Below are positions 10,336 through 19,420 of a DNA stretch of 64,000 nucleotides, in pieces (within the stretch, counting starts at the first letter, position 1; every line of letters starts with the position of its first letter). Position numbers and translations under genes: made by a program. Source of the stretch: Thermomonas sp. XSG (GTDB lineage: Bacteria; Pseudomonadota; Gammaproteobacteria; Xanthomonadales; Xanthomonadaceae); NCBI RefSeq assembly GCF_014678725.1, contig NZ_CP061497.1, positions 682,001 to 746,000 on the forward strand. The letters run 5' to 3'. Below the pieces are notes generated by a model. The model saw only the letters and a list, made by a program, of their open reading frames with translations, did not search any database and was not told the origin of the DNA.

Positions 10336-11690
10336 GCGATTTCTTCGGTTCGTTGTGGTGGCTGCTGGTCGCGCTGGGGGTGCTGGTCACCTTCCATGAA
10401 TTCGGCCATTTCTGGGTTGCGCGCCGCTGCGGGGTGAAGGTGCTCCGCTTCTCGGTGGGTTTCGGCAAACCGCTGTGGACGAAGATCGGCAAGGACGGCA
10501 CGGAGTACGTGATCGCGGCGATCCCGCTGGGCGGCTACGTGAAGATGCTGGACGAACGCGAGGGCGACGTGGCCCCGCACGAGCTGGGGCGCGCATTCAA
10601 CCGCGCCTCGGTCTGGCAGCGCATCGCCATCGTGGCTGCGGGTCCCCTAGCCAACCTGTTGCTGGCGTTCGGCCTGCTGTGGGCGATGCTGGTGATCGGG
10701 CGTCCCGATTACGCGCCGGTGGTCGGCAGCGCCACCGGCATCGCGGTGCAAGCCGGACTGCAGCCAGGCGATCGCATCCTGGCGGTTGGCGAGCGCGACA
10801 CCCCCACCTGGAGCGAGCTGGGCATGGCGCTGTCGGTGGCCGCGCTGGATCGCCAGCCGGTGCCGCTGCGGATCCAACGCAAGGACGGCGGCACCGCCAC
10901 CCGCTCGCTGCCGCTGCAGAAACTGCCGGTGCAGGCGGACGAGCTGCGCGCGATCGGCGAGATCGGGCTGGTGCCCCGCCATCTGCTGCTGCCGGCGCTG
11001 GTCGGCAGCGTGCGCGAGGGCACGCCGGCCTGGGGCGTGCTGGCCGAGGGTGACCGCATCACCGCCATCGACGCCCACCCGGTGGCCAGCTTCGAGGACA
11101 TCGCCCCGCTGGTCGCACGGCTGGGCGAGCGTGGCGTGCCCGGCATGGTCGAAGTGGAGCGTGACGGCGAGCGACTGGCGCTGGAGCTGGCGCCGCAGCA
11201 AATGTCCGGCGAGGATGGGCAGCGGCGCTGGATCCTCGGGGTCGGCAACGCCGCCACCGGCCCGGCGCCCCATGACGCCACCCTCCGCTACGGGCCGCTG
11301 GCGGCAATCCCCGCGGCCGCACGCGAAACCGGCTTCCAGGCCCGCCAGCTGGTGGACATGATCGGCCGCGCCCTCACTGGCCGTGTGTCGGTCCAGAACA
11401 CCGTTTCCGGTCCGCTGACCATTGCCCGCGCCGCCAATGACTTCGCCGCCCGCGGCCCGGCCTGGTTCCTGAACTTCCTGGCCCTGCTGTCGGTCAGTCT
11501 GGCGTTGATCAACCTGCTGCCGATTCCCGTCTTGGACGGGGGTCACCTGCTGTATTACCTTATCGAGCTTGTCATCCGCCGCCCGCTGGGCGAGCGGGCC
11601 ATGGCTGTCGGCCATTACATCGGCCTTGCGATCATCGCAGGGTTGATGGGGCTGGCGTTCTACAACGACATCCTGCACCTGGTGTCGTGA
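10332..11690 (+). CDS. rseP: RseP site-2 zinc metalloprotease
   Basis: An intramembrane protease that in E. coli cleaves the anti-sigma factor RseA to release sigma-E and also clears signal peptides. The 452 residues include the zinc site HEFGH (22-26) in the first membrane helix, two periplasmic PDZ domains (about 115-300) and the second catalytic motif LDG (401-403) in the last helices. It starts at a GTG overlapping the dxr stop and precedes bamA, the usual position in gammaproteobacteria. Confidence 0.97.
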   Translation: MSDFFGSLWWLLVALGVLVTFHEFGHFWVARRCGVKVLRFSVGFGKPLWTKIGKDGTEYVIAAIPLGGYVKMLDEREGDVAPHELGRAFNRASVWQRIAIVAAGPLANLLLAFGLLWAMLVIGRPDYAPVVGSATGIAVQAGLQPGDRILAVGERDTPTWSELGMALSVAALDRQPVPLRIQRKDGGTATRSLPLQKLPVQADELRAIGEIGLVPRHLLLPALVGSVREGTPAWGVLAEGDRITAIDAHPVASFEDIAPLVARLGERGVPGMVEVERDGERLALELAPQQMSGEDGQRRWILGVGNAATGPAPHDATLRYGPLAAIPAAARETGFQARQLVDMIGRALTGRVSVQNTVSGPLTIARAANDFAARGPAWFLNFLALLSVSLALINLLPIPVLDGGHLLYYLIELVIRRPLGERAMAVGHYIGLAIIAGLMGLAFYNDILHLVS

Positions 11691-11788
11691 CCCTACCCCG
11701 GCTGGCGCGCCCGCGCCGCCGCATTTCCCCGCAACAGGGTGCTGCGATACTGCAGCGCCGGACCAGGCAGCTCAACAGGATGTTCCGA

Positions 11789-14254
11789 ATGACCCGACCC
11801 ATGCACCGCCGCCTGCTCACCCTTGCCCTCGCCTCGGCGCTCTCGCTGCCGGCACTGGCACAGACGGCGCTCGCGCCCTTCACGGTCAGCGACATCCGCA
11901 TCGACGGCCTGCAGCGCATCGGCGCCGGCACCGTGTTCACCTACCTGCCGATCGAGCGTGGCGACACCCTCGACCAGGGCAAGGCCGCTGAAGCCCTGCG
12001 CGCCCTGTACAAGACCGGCTTCTTCGAGGACGTGCGGCTGGACCGCCAGGGCGGCATCCTGGTTATCAGCGTGGTCGAGCGCCCGGCGATCAACAAGCTG
12101 ACCCTGTCCGGCAACAAGGACCTCAAGACCGAGGACCTGACCAAGGGTCTGAAGGACATCGGCCTGGCCGAGGGCGAGACCTACAACCCGCTCAACCTGG
12201 ACCGCGTGACCCAGGAGCTGACCCGCCAGTACAACAACCGCGGCAAGTACGGCGTGCAGATCACGCCCTCGGTCGAGCGGCTGGACCGCAACCGCATCAA
12301 CCTGACCATCAACGTCAAGGAAGGCAAGGCGGCCAAGATCCGGCACATCAACCTCATCGGCAACGAGACCTTCGAGGAAGAGGACATCACCAAGGCCTGG
12401 GAATCGCACACCAGCAACTGGATGAGCTGGTACAAGCGCGATGACCAGTACTCGCGCGAGAAGCTGTCCGGCGACATCGAGAAACTGAATTCCTGGTACC
12501 TGGACCGCGGCTACGTGGACTTCAGCCTGGACTCCACGCAGGTGGCGATCAGCGGCGACCGCAAGGGCATGTTCATCACCGCCGGCCTGACCGAGGGCGA
12601 GGTCTACAACTTCGCGGACGTCTCCGTGTCCGGCGACACCGTGCTGCCGAAGTCCGAAGTCGAAACCATCGTCAGCTTCATCAGGCCTGGCAGCACTTTC
12701 TCCCGTGGTCTGCTGGAAATGGCGACCACCGCGATCACCGCGCGCCTGTCCAACATCGGCTACGCCTTCGCCCGGGTCAATCCGGTGCCGAACATCGACC
12801 GCGACAAGCGCACCGTGGCGGTCGATTTCCAGGTGCAACCCGGTCCGCGCGTGAACGTGCGCCGGATCGTGTTCAAGGGCAATACCCGCACCGCCGATCC
12901 GGTGCTGCGCCGCGAGATGCGCCAGTTCGAGGGCAGCTGGTACTCGCAGGCGGCGATCGACCGCGGCAAGGTCCGCCTGGACCGCCTCGGCTACTTCGAG
13001 GAGGTCAGCGTCGACAGCGAACCGGTGGCCGGCACCGATGACCAGGTCGACGTGGTCTACACGGTCAAGGAAACCACCTCCGGCAGCATCGCGGCCGGCG
13101 TCGGCTATTCGCAACTGTCCGGCCTGAACCTGTCGCTGCAGCTGTCGGAAAACAACTTCCTCGGCACCGGCAACCGCGTCTCCACCGCGATCACCCGCAG
13201 CGACTACCAGAAGCGCTACGACTTCTCGTACGTGAACCCCTACTTCACCGACGACGGCATGTCGCTGGGCTACAACCTGTGGTGGCGCGAGTTCGACTAC
13301 TCCAGCTTCAACGTCGCCTCCTACTCCACCAACAGCGGCGCCTTCCAGGTGTTCATGGGGCTGCCGCTGAGCGAAACCGATTCGATCTCGCTGATGGTCG
13401 GCCTGGACAGCAACGAGATCCTGGCGTTCGAGGGCTCCACCCCGCAGCCGCTGGTCGACTACGTTAAGGCGGTCGGCCAACGCACCTTCCACAGCTGGCG
13501 CGCGCAGGTGGGCTGGGGCCGCGATACCCGCAACAACTACTTCACCCCCGTGATCGGCGGCACCCAGAACCTGTCGGCCGAGATCGCCCTGCCCGGCTCC
13601 ACGGTGGAGTACTTCAAGCTGCAGTACGACATCTCCAAGTACTGGCCGCTGCATCCGGCACTGGTGGTCAAGACCGCGCTGAACGTCGGCTACGGTGACT
13701 CCTACGGCAAGGACTACACCCGCAACATCTGCTTCACCGCGCCCACCCTGGTGGACACCAACAACGACGGCCAGGGCGATACCTACGTCCCCGGCCCGGT
13801 CGGCACCGATCCCTGCCTGACCACGTCGCCGGACTACCTCAAGACCGTCACCGCCACAGGCCTGCCGTTCTTCGAGAACTTCTACGCCGGTGGCATCGCT
13901 TCCAGCGGCCGGGTCCGCGGCTTCATGGACAACACCCTCGGCCCGGTGCACACCTCCAGCTTCGGCTATCGCCAGCCGCTGGGCGGCTCGGTGCTGCTGG
14001 CCGGCTCGGTGGAGGCAATCTTCCCGAAGCTGTTCGACAGCCCGTCGGCACGCGTCTCCGCGTTCCTGGACGTCGGCAACGTCTACAACGGCTGGGACAA
14101 CTTCGACGCCGGCGAACTGCGCGCGTCCGCTGGCGTGGCGCTGCTGTGGCGCTCGCCGATGGGCCCGCTGTCGATCAGCTACGCGCTGCCGATCCGCAAG
14201 AAGGACGGCGACCAGATCGAGCGGTTGCAGTTCAATTTCGGCGGCCAGCTCTGA
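11789..14254 (+). CDS. bamA: Outer membrane protein assembly factor BamA
   Basis: Core of the BAM complex that folds beta-barrel proteins into the outer membrane. Signal peptide about 1-23 (ends PALAQ), five POTRA domains to about residue 430, then a 16-stranded barrel. The conserved LPFFENFYAGG and loop-6 motif VRGF are present. Compared with E. coli, about 50 extra residues precede ENFYAGG, with Cys648, a calcium-loop-like DTNNDGQGD (656-664) and Cys676. The start at 11789 has AGGA eight bases upstream; ATGs at 11780 and 11801 are also in frame. No skp gene follows. Confidence 0.97.
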   Translation: MTRPMHRRLLTLALASALSLPALAQTALAPFTVSDIRIDGLQRIGAGTVFTYLPIERGDTLDQGKAAEALRALYKTGFFEDVRLDRQGGILVISVVERPAINKLTLSGNKDLKTEDLTKGLKDIGLAEGETYNPLNLDRVTQELTRQYNNRGKYGVQITPSVERLDRNRINLTINVKEGKAAKIRHINLIGNETFEEEDITKAWESHTSNWMSWYKRDDQYSREKLSGDIEKLNSWYLDRGYVDFSLDSTQVAISGDRKGMFITAGLTEGEVYNFADVSVSGDTVLPKSEVETIVSFIRPGSTFSRGLLEMATTAITARLSNIGYAFARVNPVPNIDRDKRTVAVDFQVQPGPRVNVRRIVFKGNTRTADPVLRREMRQFEGSWYSQAAIDRGKVRLDRLGYFEEVSVDSEPVAGTDDQVDVVYTVKETTSGSIAAGVGYSQLSGLNLSLQLSENNFLGTGNRVSTAITRSDYQKRYDFSYVNPYFTDDGMSLGYNLWWREFDYSSFNVASYSTNSGAFQVFMGLPLSETDSISLMVGLDSNEILAFEGSTPQPLVDYVKAVGQRTFHSWRAQVGWGRDTRNNYFTPVIGGTQNLSAEIALPGSTVEYFKLQYDISKYWPLHPALVVKTALNVGYGDSYGKDYTRNICFTAPTLVDTNNDGQGDTYVPGPVGTDPCLTTSPDYLKTVTATGLPFFENFYAGGIASSGRVRGFMDNTLGPVHTSSFGYRQPLGGSVLLAGSVEAIFPKLFDSPSARVSAFLDVGNVYNGWDNFDAGELRASAGVALLWRSPMGPLSISYALPIRKKDGDQIERLQFNFGGQL

Positions 14255-14267
14255 CGGCAACGGCGGC

Positions 14268-15287
14268 ATGAGCCTGCCGACCTTCACCGCCGCCGAGCTT
14301 GCTGCCCGCTTCGGGCTGGAGCTTCGCGGCGAGGACCGCGTCGTGGCCGGCGTTGGCACCCTCGCCGACGCCGCGCCATCGCAGTTGGGCTTCCTGGCCA
14401 ATCCGCGCTATCGCGGCCAGCTGGCGCAGACCCGCGCCGGCGTGGTGGTATTGCGCGCCGAGGACGCCGACGCCTGCACCGGCACGGCGCTGCTCGCGCG
14501 CGATCCCTACGTGGCATTTGCGCGCATCGCTGCGCTGTTCGAGCAGCGGCCAACGCACGCTCCCGGCATCCATCCGAGCGCGGTGGTGGACCCGAGCGCG
14601 CAGGTCGACCCGGCCGCCAGCATCGGTCCGCACGCCAGCATCGGCGCGCGCAGCAGGGTCGATGCCGGCGCGAGCATCGGCCCCGGCTGCGTGGTCGGCG
14701 ACGACTGCACGGTCGGCGAGGACTGCGAACTGCAGGCGCGGGTGACCCTGTGGACGCGGGTGCGGCTGGGCAAGCGGGTGCGCATCCTGCCGGGTGCCGT
14801 GCTGGGCGCAGCGGGATTCGGCATGGCGATGGAAGGCGGGCACTGGATCAACGTGCCGCAGCTGGGCGGCGTGGTGGTCGGCGATGACTGCGAAATCGGC
14901 GCCAACACCACCATCGACCGCGGCGCGCTGGGCGATACCGTGCTCGAAGAGGACGTGCGCCTCGACAACCAGATCCAGATCGGCCACAACGTGCGCATCG
15001 GTGCGCATACCGCCATGGCCGGCTGCGCCGCGGTGGCCGGAAGCGCCAGGATCGGCCGCCACTGCCTCGTCGGCGGCGGGGCCGGCATCCTCGGCCATCT
15101 CGAGATCTGCGACCGCGTGGTGATCACCGCGATGTCGCTGGTCACCCATTCGATCCGCGAGCCCGGCGAGTATTCTTCCGGCACCCCGTTGATGGACAAT
15201 CGCAGCTGGCGCAAGAGTGCCGCCCGCTTCAAGCAACTCGACCGCATCGCCCGGCGCAGTCCCGGCGAGGCGAAGGACACCGAATGA
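14268..15287 (+). CDS. lpxD: UDP-3-O-acylglucosamine N-acyltransferase
   Basis: Third step of lipid A synthesis: adds the N-linked hydroxyacyl chain from acyl-ACP to UDP-3-O-acylglucosamine. The 339 residues comprise an N-terminal uridine-binding domain (about 1-100, FLANPRYRGQLAQT) and a left-handed beta-helix of repeated hexapeptides (IGPHAS, IGARSR and so on), with the catalytic histidine region QIQIGHNVRIG. Starts 13 bp after bamA; its TGA overlaps the ATG of fabZ. Confidence 0.97.
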   Translation: MSLPTFTAAELAARFGLELRGEDRVVAGVGTLADAAPSQLGFLANPRYRGQLAQTRAGVVVLRAEDADACTGTALLARDPYVAFARIAALFEQRPTHAPGIHPSAVVDPSAQVDPAASIGPHASIGARSRVDAGASIGPGCVVGDDCTVGEDCELQARVTLWTRVRLGKRVRILPGAVLGAAGFGMAMEGGHWINVPQLGGVVVGDDCEIGANTTIDRGALGDTVLEEDVRLDNQIQIGHNVRIGAHTAMAGCAAVAGSARIGRHCLVGGGAGILGHLEICDRVVITAMSLVTHSIREPGEYSSGTPLMDNRSWRKSAARFKQLDRIARRSPGEAKDTE

Positions 15288-15751
15288 CCGACACCACAGC
15301 AACGCCGGCGCTGCCCGCCACCATCGCCGACATCCAGCGCCTGCTGCCGCACCGCTATCCGTTCCTGCTGGTGGACCGGGTGGTGGAGCTGGAGCCGAAC
15401 AAGCGCGTGCTGGCCTACAAGAACGTCAGCATCAACGAACCGTTCTTCCAGGGTCATTTCCCCGGCAAGCCGGTCATGCCCGGTGTGCTGGTGGTGGAGG
15501 CACTCGCGCAGGCCGGTGGCCTGCTGACCCAGCTTTCCACCGCGGCGGGTGATCCGCAGACGGAAACCTTCTACCTGGTGAAGGTGGACAACGCGAAGTT
15601 CAGCCGGATGGTGGTGCCTGGCGACCGCCTGGAGCTCGACGTCGAGCTCAAGCGCCGCATCCGCAACATGGCCCAGTACGTGGGCGTGGCGCGGGTCGAC
15701 GGCGAGCAGGTCGCCTGCGCCGAGATTCTGTGCGCGGCATCGCGCGACTGA
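15284..15751 (+). CDS. fabZ: 3-hydroxyacyl-[ACP] dehydratase FabZ
   Basis: Dehydrates 3-hydroxyacyl-ACP in fatty acid elongation and competes with LpxA for hydroxymyristoyl-ACP. Hot-dog fold, 155 residues, with the active site in [12 protein letters not shown] (His58) and [10 protein letters not shown] (Glu72). Overlaps lpxD by four bases (ATGA), matching the conserved lpxD-fabZ-lpxA order. Confidence 0.97.
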   Translation: MTDTTATPALPATIADIQRLLPHRYPFLLVDRVVELEPNKRVLAYKNVSINEPFFQGHFPGKPVMPGVLVVEALAQAGGLLTQLSTAAGDPQTETFYLVKVDNAKFSRMVVPGDRLELDVELKRRIRNMAQYVGVARVDGEQVACAEILCAASRD

Positions 15752-15767
15752 GCCAGCACCAATAGTC

Positions 15768-16562
15768 ATGAGCAGCCACGACGCCAGCGCCATCCACCCC
15801 ACCGCCGTGATCGACCCGCGCGCGCGGATCGGCGCGGGCGTGCAGATTGGTGCCTATGCGGTGATCGGCGCCGAGGTGGAGGTGGGCGACAACACCCGCA
15901 TCGGCCCGCACTGCCTGATCGAGGGCCCGACCCGGATCGGCCACGACAACGTGTTCCACGGCTACGCCGCGATCGGCGGCGAGCCGCAGGACAAGAAGTA
16001 CCGCGGCGAGCGGGTGGCACTGGAGATCGGCGATGGCAATTCGATCCGCGAATTCGTCACCATCAACCGTGGCACCGGCGACGGCGGCGGCCTGACCCGC
16101 ATCGGCAGCCGCAACTGGATCCTGGCCTACAGCCACATCGCCCACGACTGCATCGTCGGCGACGACTGCGTGTTTTCCAACAATGCCACGCTGGCCGGCC
16201 ATGTCACCGTCGGCAACCACGTGATCCTGAGCGGCTTCTCCGGCGTGCACCAGTTCTGCCGGATCGGCGACCACGCGTTCATCGGCATGGGGGCCTTCGT
16301 CAATGGTGACGTGCCGCCGTTCCTGATGATCGCGCAGGAGAAGTACGCGCGTCCGCGCGGGATCAATGCCGAGGGCCTGAAGCGCCGCGGCTTCGACGCC
16401 ACCCGCGTCGCCGCGATCAAGCGCGCCTACCGGGCGCTGTACATGGGCGAGGCGAGATTGGACGAAGCCAAGCTCGAGCTGGCGGAGATCGCCGCGAGCA
16501 GCGAGGACGTGCGCGCCTTCCTCGATTTCATCGACGCTGGCGAGCGGCCGTTGCTGCGGTGA
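15768..16562 (+). CDS. lpxA: UDP-N-acetylglucosamine acyltransferase
   Basis: First step of lipid A synthesis: transfers a 3-hydroxyacyl chain from ACP to UDP-GlcNAc. The 264-residue hexapeptide-repeat protein has the catalytic histidine in [12 protein letters not shown] (His126) and the helical C-terminus with GLKRRGF. Unlike the usual tight lpxA-lpxB junction, a 256-bp gap with two large inverted repeats follows. Confidence 0.97.
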   Translation: MSSHDASAIHPTAVIDPRARIGAGVQIGAYAVIGAEVEVGDNTRIGPHCLIEGPTRIGHDNVFHGYAAIGGEPQDKKYRGERVALEIGDGNSIREFVTINRGTGDGGGLTRIGSRNWILAYSHIAHDCIVGDDCVFSNNATLAGHVTVGNHVILSGFSGVHQFCRIGDHAFIGMGAFVNGDVPPFLMIAQEKYARPRGINAEGLKRRGFDATRVAAIKRAYRALYMGEARLDEAKLELAEIAASSEDVRAFLDFIDAGERPLLR

Positions 16563-16576
16563 TTTTGATCGGCTGT

Positions 16577-16657
16577 GTCGCACCTGCGGCGGGGGCGGAC
16601 TCCAAGTCGCTCCCCGATACTCGCTTGGTTGGAGTCCGCCCCCGCCGCAGGTGCGAC
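16577..16657. repeat. Perfect 28-bp inverted repeat, 25-nt loop (first of two)
   Basis: Arms 16577-16604 and 16630-16657 are exact reverse complements (begin GTCGCACCTGCGG, end GGACTCCA). It begins 15 bp after the lpxA stop codon. No T-run follows, so it is not a standard terminator; it looks like a dispersed palindromic element. Its left flank carries GCGACACAGCC on the reverse strand, nearly matching the flank of the second repeat. Confidence 0.9.
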
Positions 16658-16713
16658 CCGATTTCATCGCGAGTGACAAGAATGCAGGCTGCTCCAACGC
16701 GCGACACAACCAG

Positions 16714-16796
16714 CGCCATCGCGCGGGCTGGCCTGTGTCCCGACAAAGCGAATAACGTGGGGCGGCTCGGGACACAGGCCAGCCCGCGCGATGGCG
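16714..16796. repeat. Perfect 28-bp inverted repeat, 27-nt loop (second of two)
   Basis: Arms 16714-16741 and 16769-16796 are exact reverse complements (begin CGCCATCGCGCGGG, end GTGTCCC), extendable by one G-C pair. The arm sequence differs from the first repeat, but the architecture is the same. It ends 22 bp before the lpxB start. Confidence 0.9.
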
Positions 16797-16818
16797 CGAC
16801 CCAGAAGCAAAACAAGCC

Positions 16819-17958
16819 ATGACCCCACGCATCGCCCTCTGCGCCGGCGAAACCTCCGGCGACCAGCTCGGCGCCGGCCTGATCGAAGCGCTGCGCGAAC
16901 GTTTTCCCGATGCCCGGTTCGCCGGCATCGGCGGCGATGCCATGCGCGCGGCCGGCATGGACACGTGGTTCGACGCCGACGAACTGGCGGTGATGGGACT
17001 GGCGGAAGTGCTGGCGCACCTGCCGCGCCTGTTGAAGCTGCGCAAGGCCTTCCGCCAGCGCGTGCTGGAGTGGAAGCCCGACGTGTTCATCGGCATCGAC
17101 GCACCGGACTTCAACCTCGGCGTGGAGCGCTGGCTGAAACAGCGCGGCGTGCGCACCGTGCACAATGTCAGTCCTTCGATCTGGGCCTGGCGCGAGAACC
17201 GCGCGCTCAAGATCGGCGAAAGCGCCGACCGCGTGCTCTGCCTGTTCCCGATGGAGCCGCCGATCTACGCCCGGCACGGCGTGGATGCCGCCTTCATCGG
17301 CCATCCACTGGCCGATGCCATTGCGTTGCAGCCTGATCGCGCCGGCGCACGCAGCGTGCTGGGCGAATCCAGCGATGCGCCGCTCCTGGCGCTGCTGCCC
17401 GGCAGCCGGCTGGGCGAGATCCGGCGCATGCTGCCCGACTTTGCCGAAGCCGCGCGCCGGCTTGCCGCGGAGGTCCCCGGCCTGCGCGTGCTGGTACCGG
17501 CGGCAAACGCGCAGTGCCGCGCCACCATCGACGCCATCCTCGGCGATGCGCCGGGATTCCGCGTCATCGACGGACAGGCGCAGCCGATCATGATCGCCAG
17601 CGACGCGGTGCTGCTGGCATCCGGCACCGCCGCGCTGGAGGCGATGCTGTGCAAGCGGCCGATGGTGGTGGGCCACCGCATCGCGCCGCTGACCTACCGC
17701 ATCGTGCGGATGTTCGGCATGCTCAAGTCCGCGCACGTCAGCCTGCCCAACGTGCTGGCCGGCGAGGAACTGATCCCCGAACTGCTGCAGGACGACTGTA
17801 CGCCGGACAACCTGCACGCCGCACTGCTGCGCTGGTTCCGCGACGACGATGCGGTGGCGGCCCTGCAGCCGCGCTTCCTCGCCATCCACCAGACGCTGCG
17901 CCGCGATGCCTCCGCGCGCGCCGCCGACGCTGTGGCGCAGCTCCTGCAGCAGCCATGA
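16819..17958 (+). CDS. lpxB: Lipid-A-disaccharide synthase
   Basis: Glycosyltransferase (family 19) that condenses UDP-2,3-diacylglucosamine with lipid X to give the lipid A disaccharide, at the inner membrane surface. The 379 residues start with the family motif [14 protein letters not shown] and include [33 protein letters not shown] and [11 protein letters not shown]. Its ATG has no clear ribosome binding site. Its TGA overlaps the rnhB start. Confidence 0.97.
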   Translation: MTPRIALCAGETSGDQLGAGLIEALRERFPDARFAGIGGDAMRAAGMDTWFDADELAVMGLAEVLAHLPRLLKLRKAFRQRVLEWKPDVFIGIDAPDFNLGVERWLKQRGVRTVHNVSPSIWAWRENRALKIGESADRVLCLFPMEPPIYARHGVDAAFIGHPLADAIALQPDRAGARSVLGESSDAPLLALLPGSRLGEIRRMLPDFAEAARRLAAEVPGLRVLVPAANAQCRATIDAILGDAPGFRVIDGQAQPIMIASDAVLLASGTAALEAMLCKRPMVVGHRIAPLTYRIVRMFGMLKSAHVSLPNVLAGEELIPELLQDDCTPDNLHAALLRWFRDDDAVAALQPRFLAIHQTLRRDASARAADAVAQLLQQP

Positions 17959-18569
17959 ACCTGCGCGTTGCCGGAATCGACGAAGCCGGACGCGGCCCAC
18001 TGGCCGGACCGGTGGTGGTGGCCGCGGTGGTGTTCGCGCCGGGTCGCACGCCGGTGAACGGGCTGGACGATTCCAAGGCGCTGACCGGGAAGAAGCGCGA
18101 GCTGTTGTATCCGCGCATCCTCGAACGCGCGCTGGCGTGGAAGATCGTGTTCGTCGAGGCCGACGAGATCGACCGCCGCAACATCTTCCAGGCCACCATG
18201 CACGGCATGCGCGAAGCGCTGCTCGGCGTGGCCCACGTCGCCGACTGCGCGCGCATCGACGGCAACCGCCTGCCGAAGGACCTGCCCTGCCCGGCCGAGG
18301 CCTGGGTGGGCGGCGACGCACGCGACCGCGCCATCATGGCCGCCTCGATCCTTGCCAAGGTCGCGCGCGATGCGCGCATGCGCGAATTGCATGCGCAGCA
18401 TCCGCAGTACGGCTTCGACCGCCACAAGGGCTATCCCAGCCCGCTGCACTTGGCCGCACTGCAGGCACACGGCCCCTGCCCGCAACATCGGCGGAGCTAT
18501 GCGCCGGTCCAGCGCGCACTACGTGAACAATTCAGGGAAGAATCGGTCCACCCCACTTCCGGCACGTGA
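17955..18569 (+). CDS. rnhB: Ribonuclease HII
   Basis: Removes RNA from RNA-DNA hybrids, including single ribonucleotides misincorporated by polymerases. The 204 residues begin [13 protein letters not shown] (catalytic Asp9, Glu10) and retain [25 protein letters not shown] and [12 protein letters not shown]. Overlaps lpxB by four bases (ATGA). Confidence 0.96.
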   Translation: MNLRVAGIDEAGRGPLAGPVVVAAVVFAPGRTPVNGLDDSKALTGKKRELLYPRILERALAWKIVFVEADEIDRRNIFQATMHGMREALLGVAHVADCARIDGNRLPKDLPCPAEAWVGGDARDRAIMAASILAKVARDARMRELHAQHPQYGFDRHKGYPSPLHLAALQAHGPCPQHRRSYAPVQRALREQFREESVHPTSGT

Positions 18570-18684
18570 CACTTATTCGACTGCGACGTAGGTTAGGCCT
18601 GCATTGACAGATGCGGCCGCGTGTACGGATCGGCCGACGCTTGCACGCCGCCTTCCCCCGCATGTCGGCATCGCGAGGTACGTC

Positions 18685-19320
18685 ATGCTCATGCGTACAG
18701 TCAAACACCAACCCGCCGCGTTGCCATGGCAACAGCGTCCCGGCAAGAGCCTGCGTCGCCATGCCGGCAGCCACCTGCTCACCCCCGAGGCGGTGGCGCA
18801 GTTCGACCGGTACATGCACCGGATCAACCCGCAGGCCCCGCAGATCGACGCCGACCGCATCGCCACCTTGGCGCGCTGGCTGCAGGATCTGCCCGAAGAC
18901 CAGGCTCGGAACTTCCTGGGCGACCGCCTCTCCCGCTTCGAGCTGCTGCGCGCGATGCGCGACGACTCCGACTGGAACGCGAGCGACGACAGTCGCCGGC
19001 GGATCGATGCGCTGCTGGCCTATTTCGACCACGGCGACGGCGAGCAGCTGATCCCCTCAGGCATCCCGCTGCTCGGCCTGCTAGACGACGTGCTGCTGCT
19101 CGAAATGGCGTGGCCGGCCCTGCAGATCGAAGCCGAGGACTACCGCGATTTCTGCGGATTCCGCGACGACGAGCAACCGCGGGGCAGCGCGGCCGAGCAG
19201 CGCGAGGCCTGGGTCCGGGCGCGGCTGGAGGCATTGGCGCTGCACCGCCATCACGCACGCGTCAACGCCAGCCACTACGCAGACAGCGGCAGACCCAGCC
19301 AGCCCTTCAGGATCGGTTGA
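18685..19320 (+). CDS. YkvA/DUF1232-like protein of unknown function
   Basis: A 211-residue protein. The only recognisable part is a segment at about 115-150 (QLIPSGIPLLGLLDD followed by a hydrophobic run), which resembles the DUF1232/YkvA core (pattern D.IP..IP..G.LDD). The rest is charged and probably soluble; its N-terminal PWQQRPGKSLRRHAG is basic. The start at 18685 has GAGG six bases upstream; a TTG at 18604 would extend the frame but lacks a site. It sits alone between rnhB and dnaE. Function unknown; the DUF1232 match is by eye. Confidence 0.65.
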   Translation: MLMRTVKHQPAALPWQQRPGKSLRRHAGSHLLTPEAVAQFDRYMHRINPQAPQIDADRIATLARWLQDLPEDQARNFLGDRLSRFELLRAMRDDSDWNASDDSRRRIDALLAYFDHGDGEQLIPSGIPLLGLLDDVLLLEMAWPALQIEAEDYRDFCGFRDDEQPRGSAAEQREAWVRARLEALALHRHHARVNASHYADSGRPSQPFRIG

Positions 19321-19367
19321 CGGACTTCGGCAGCGTGGACGTTCGGGCTAGCGGCAGTGTCAAGTCC

Positions 19368-19396
19368 TTGTCCGAATGAGTGCCGCGGCCTAACCT
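19368..19396 (+). promoter_or_regulatory. Probable dnaE promoter
   Basis: TTGTCC (19368-19373) and TAACCT (19391-19396) with 17-bp spacing, 24 nt before the dnaE start codon. Confidence 0.5.
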
Positions 19397-19420
19397 GCGG
19401 GCTTCGCCTGCGGTACGCCG

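Noticed and set aside
11693-14401. 902-codon reverse frame opposite bamA, and similar long frames opposite dnaE, yhdP, cysI and others
   Set aside because: Antisense frames kept open by GC-rich third positions; the opposite strands encode recognisable conserved proteins.
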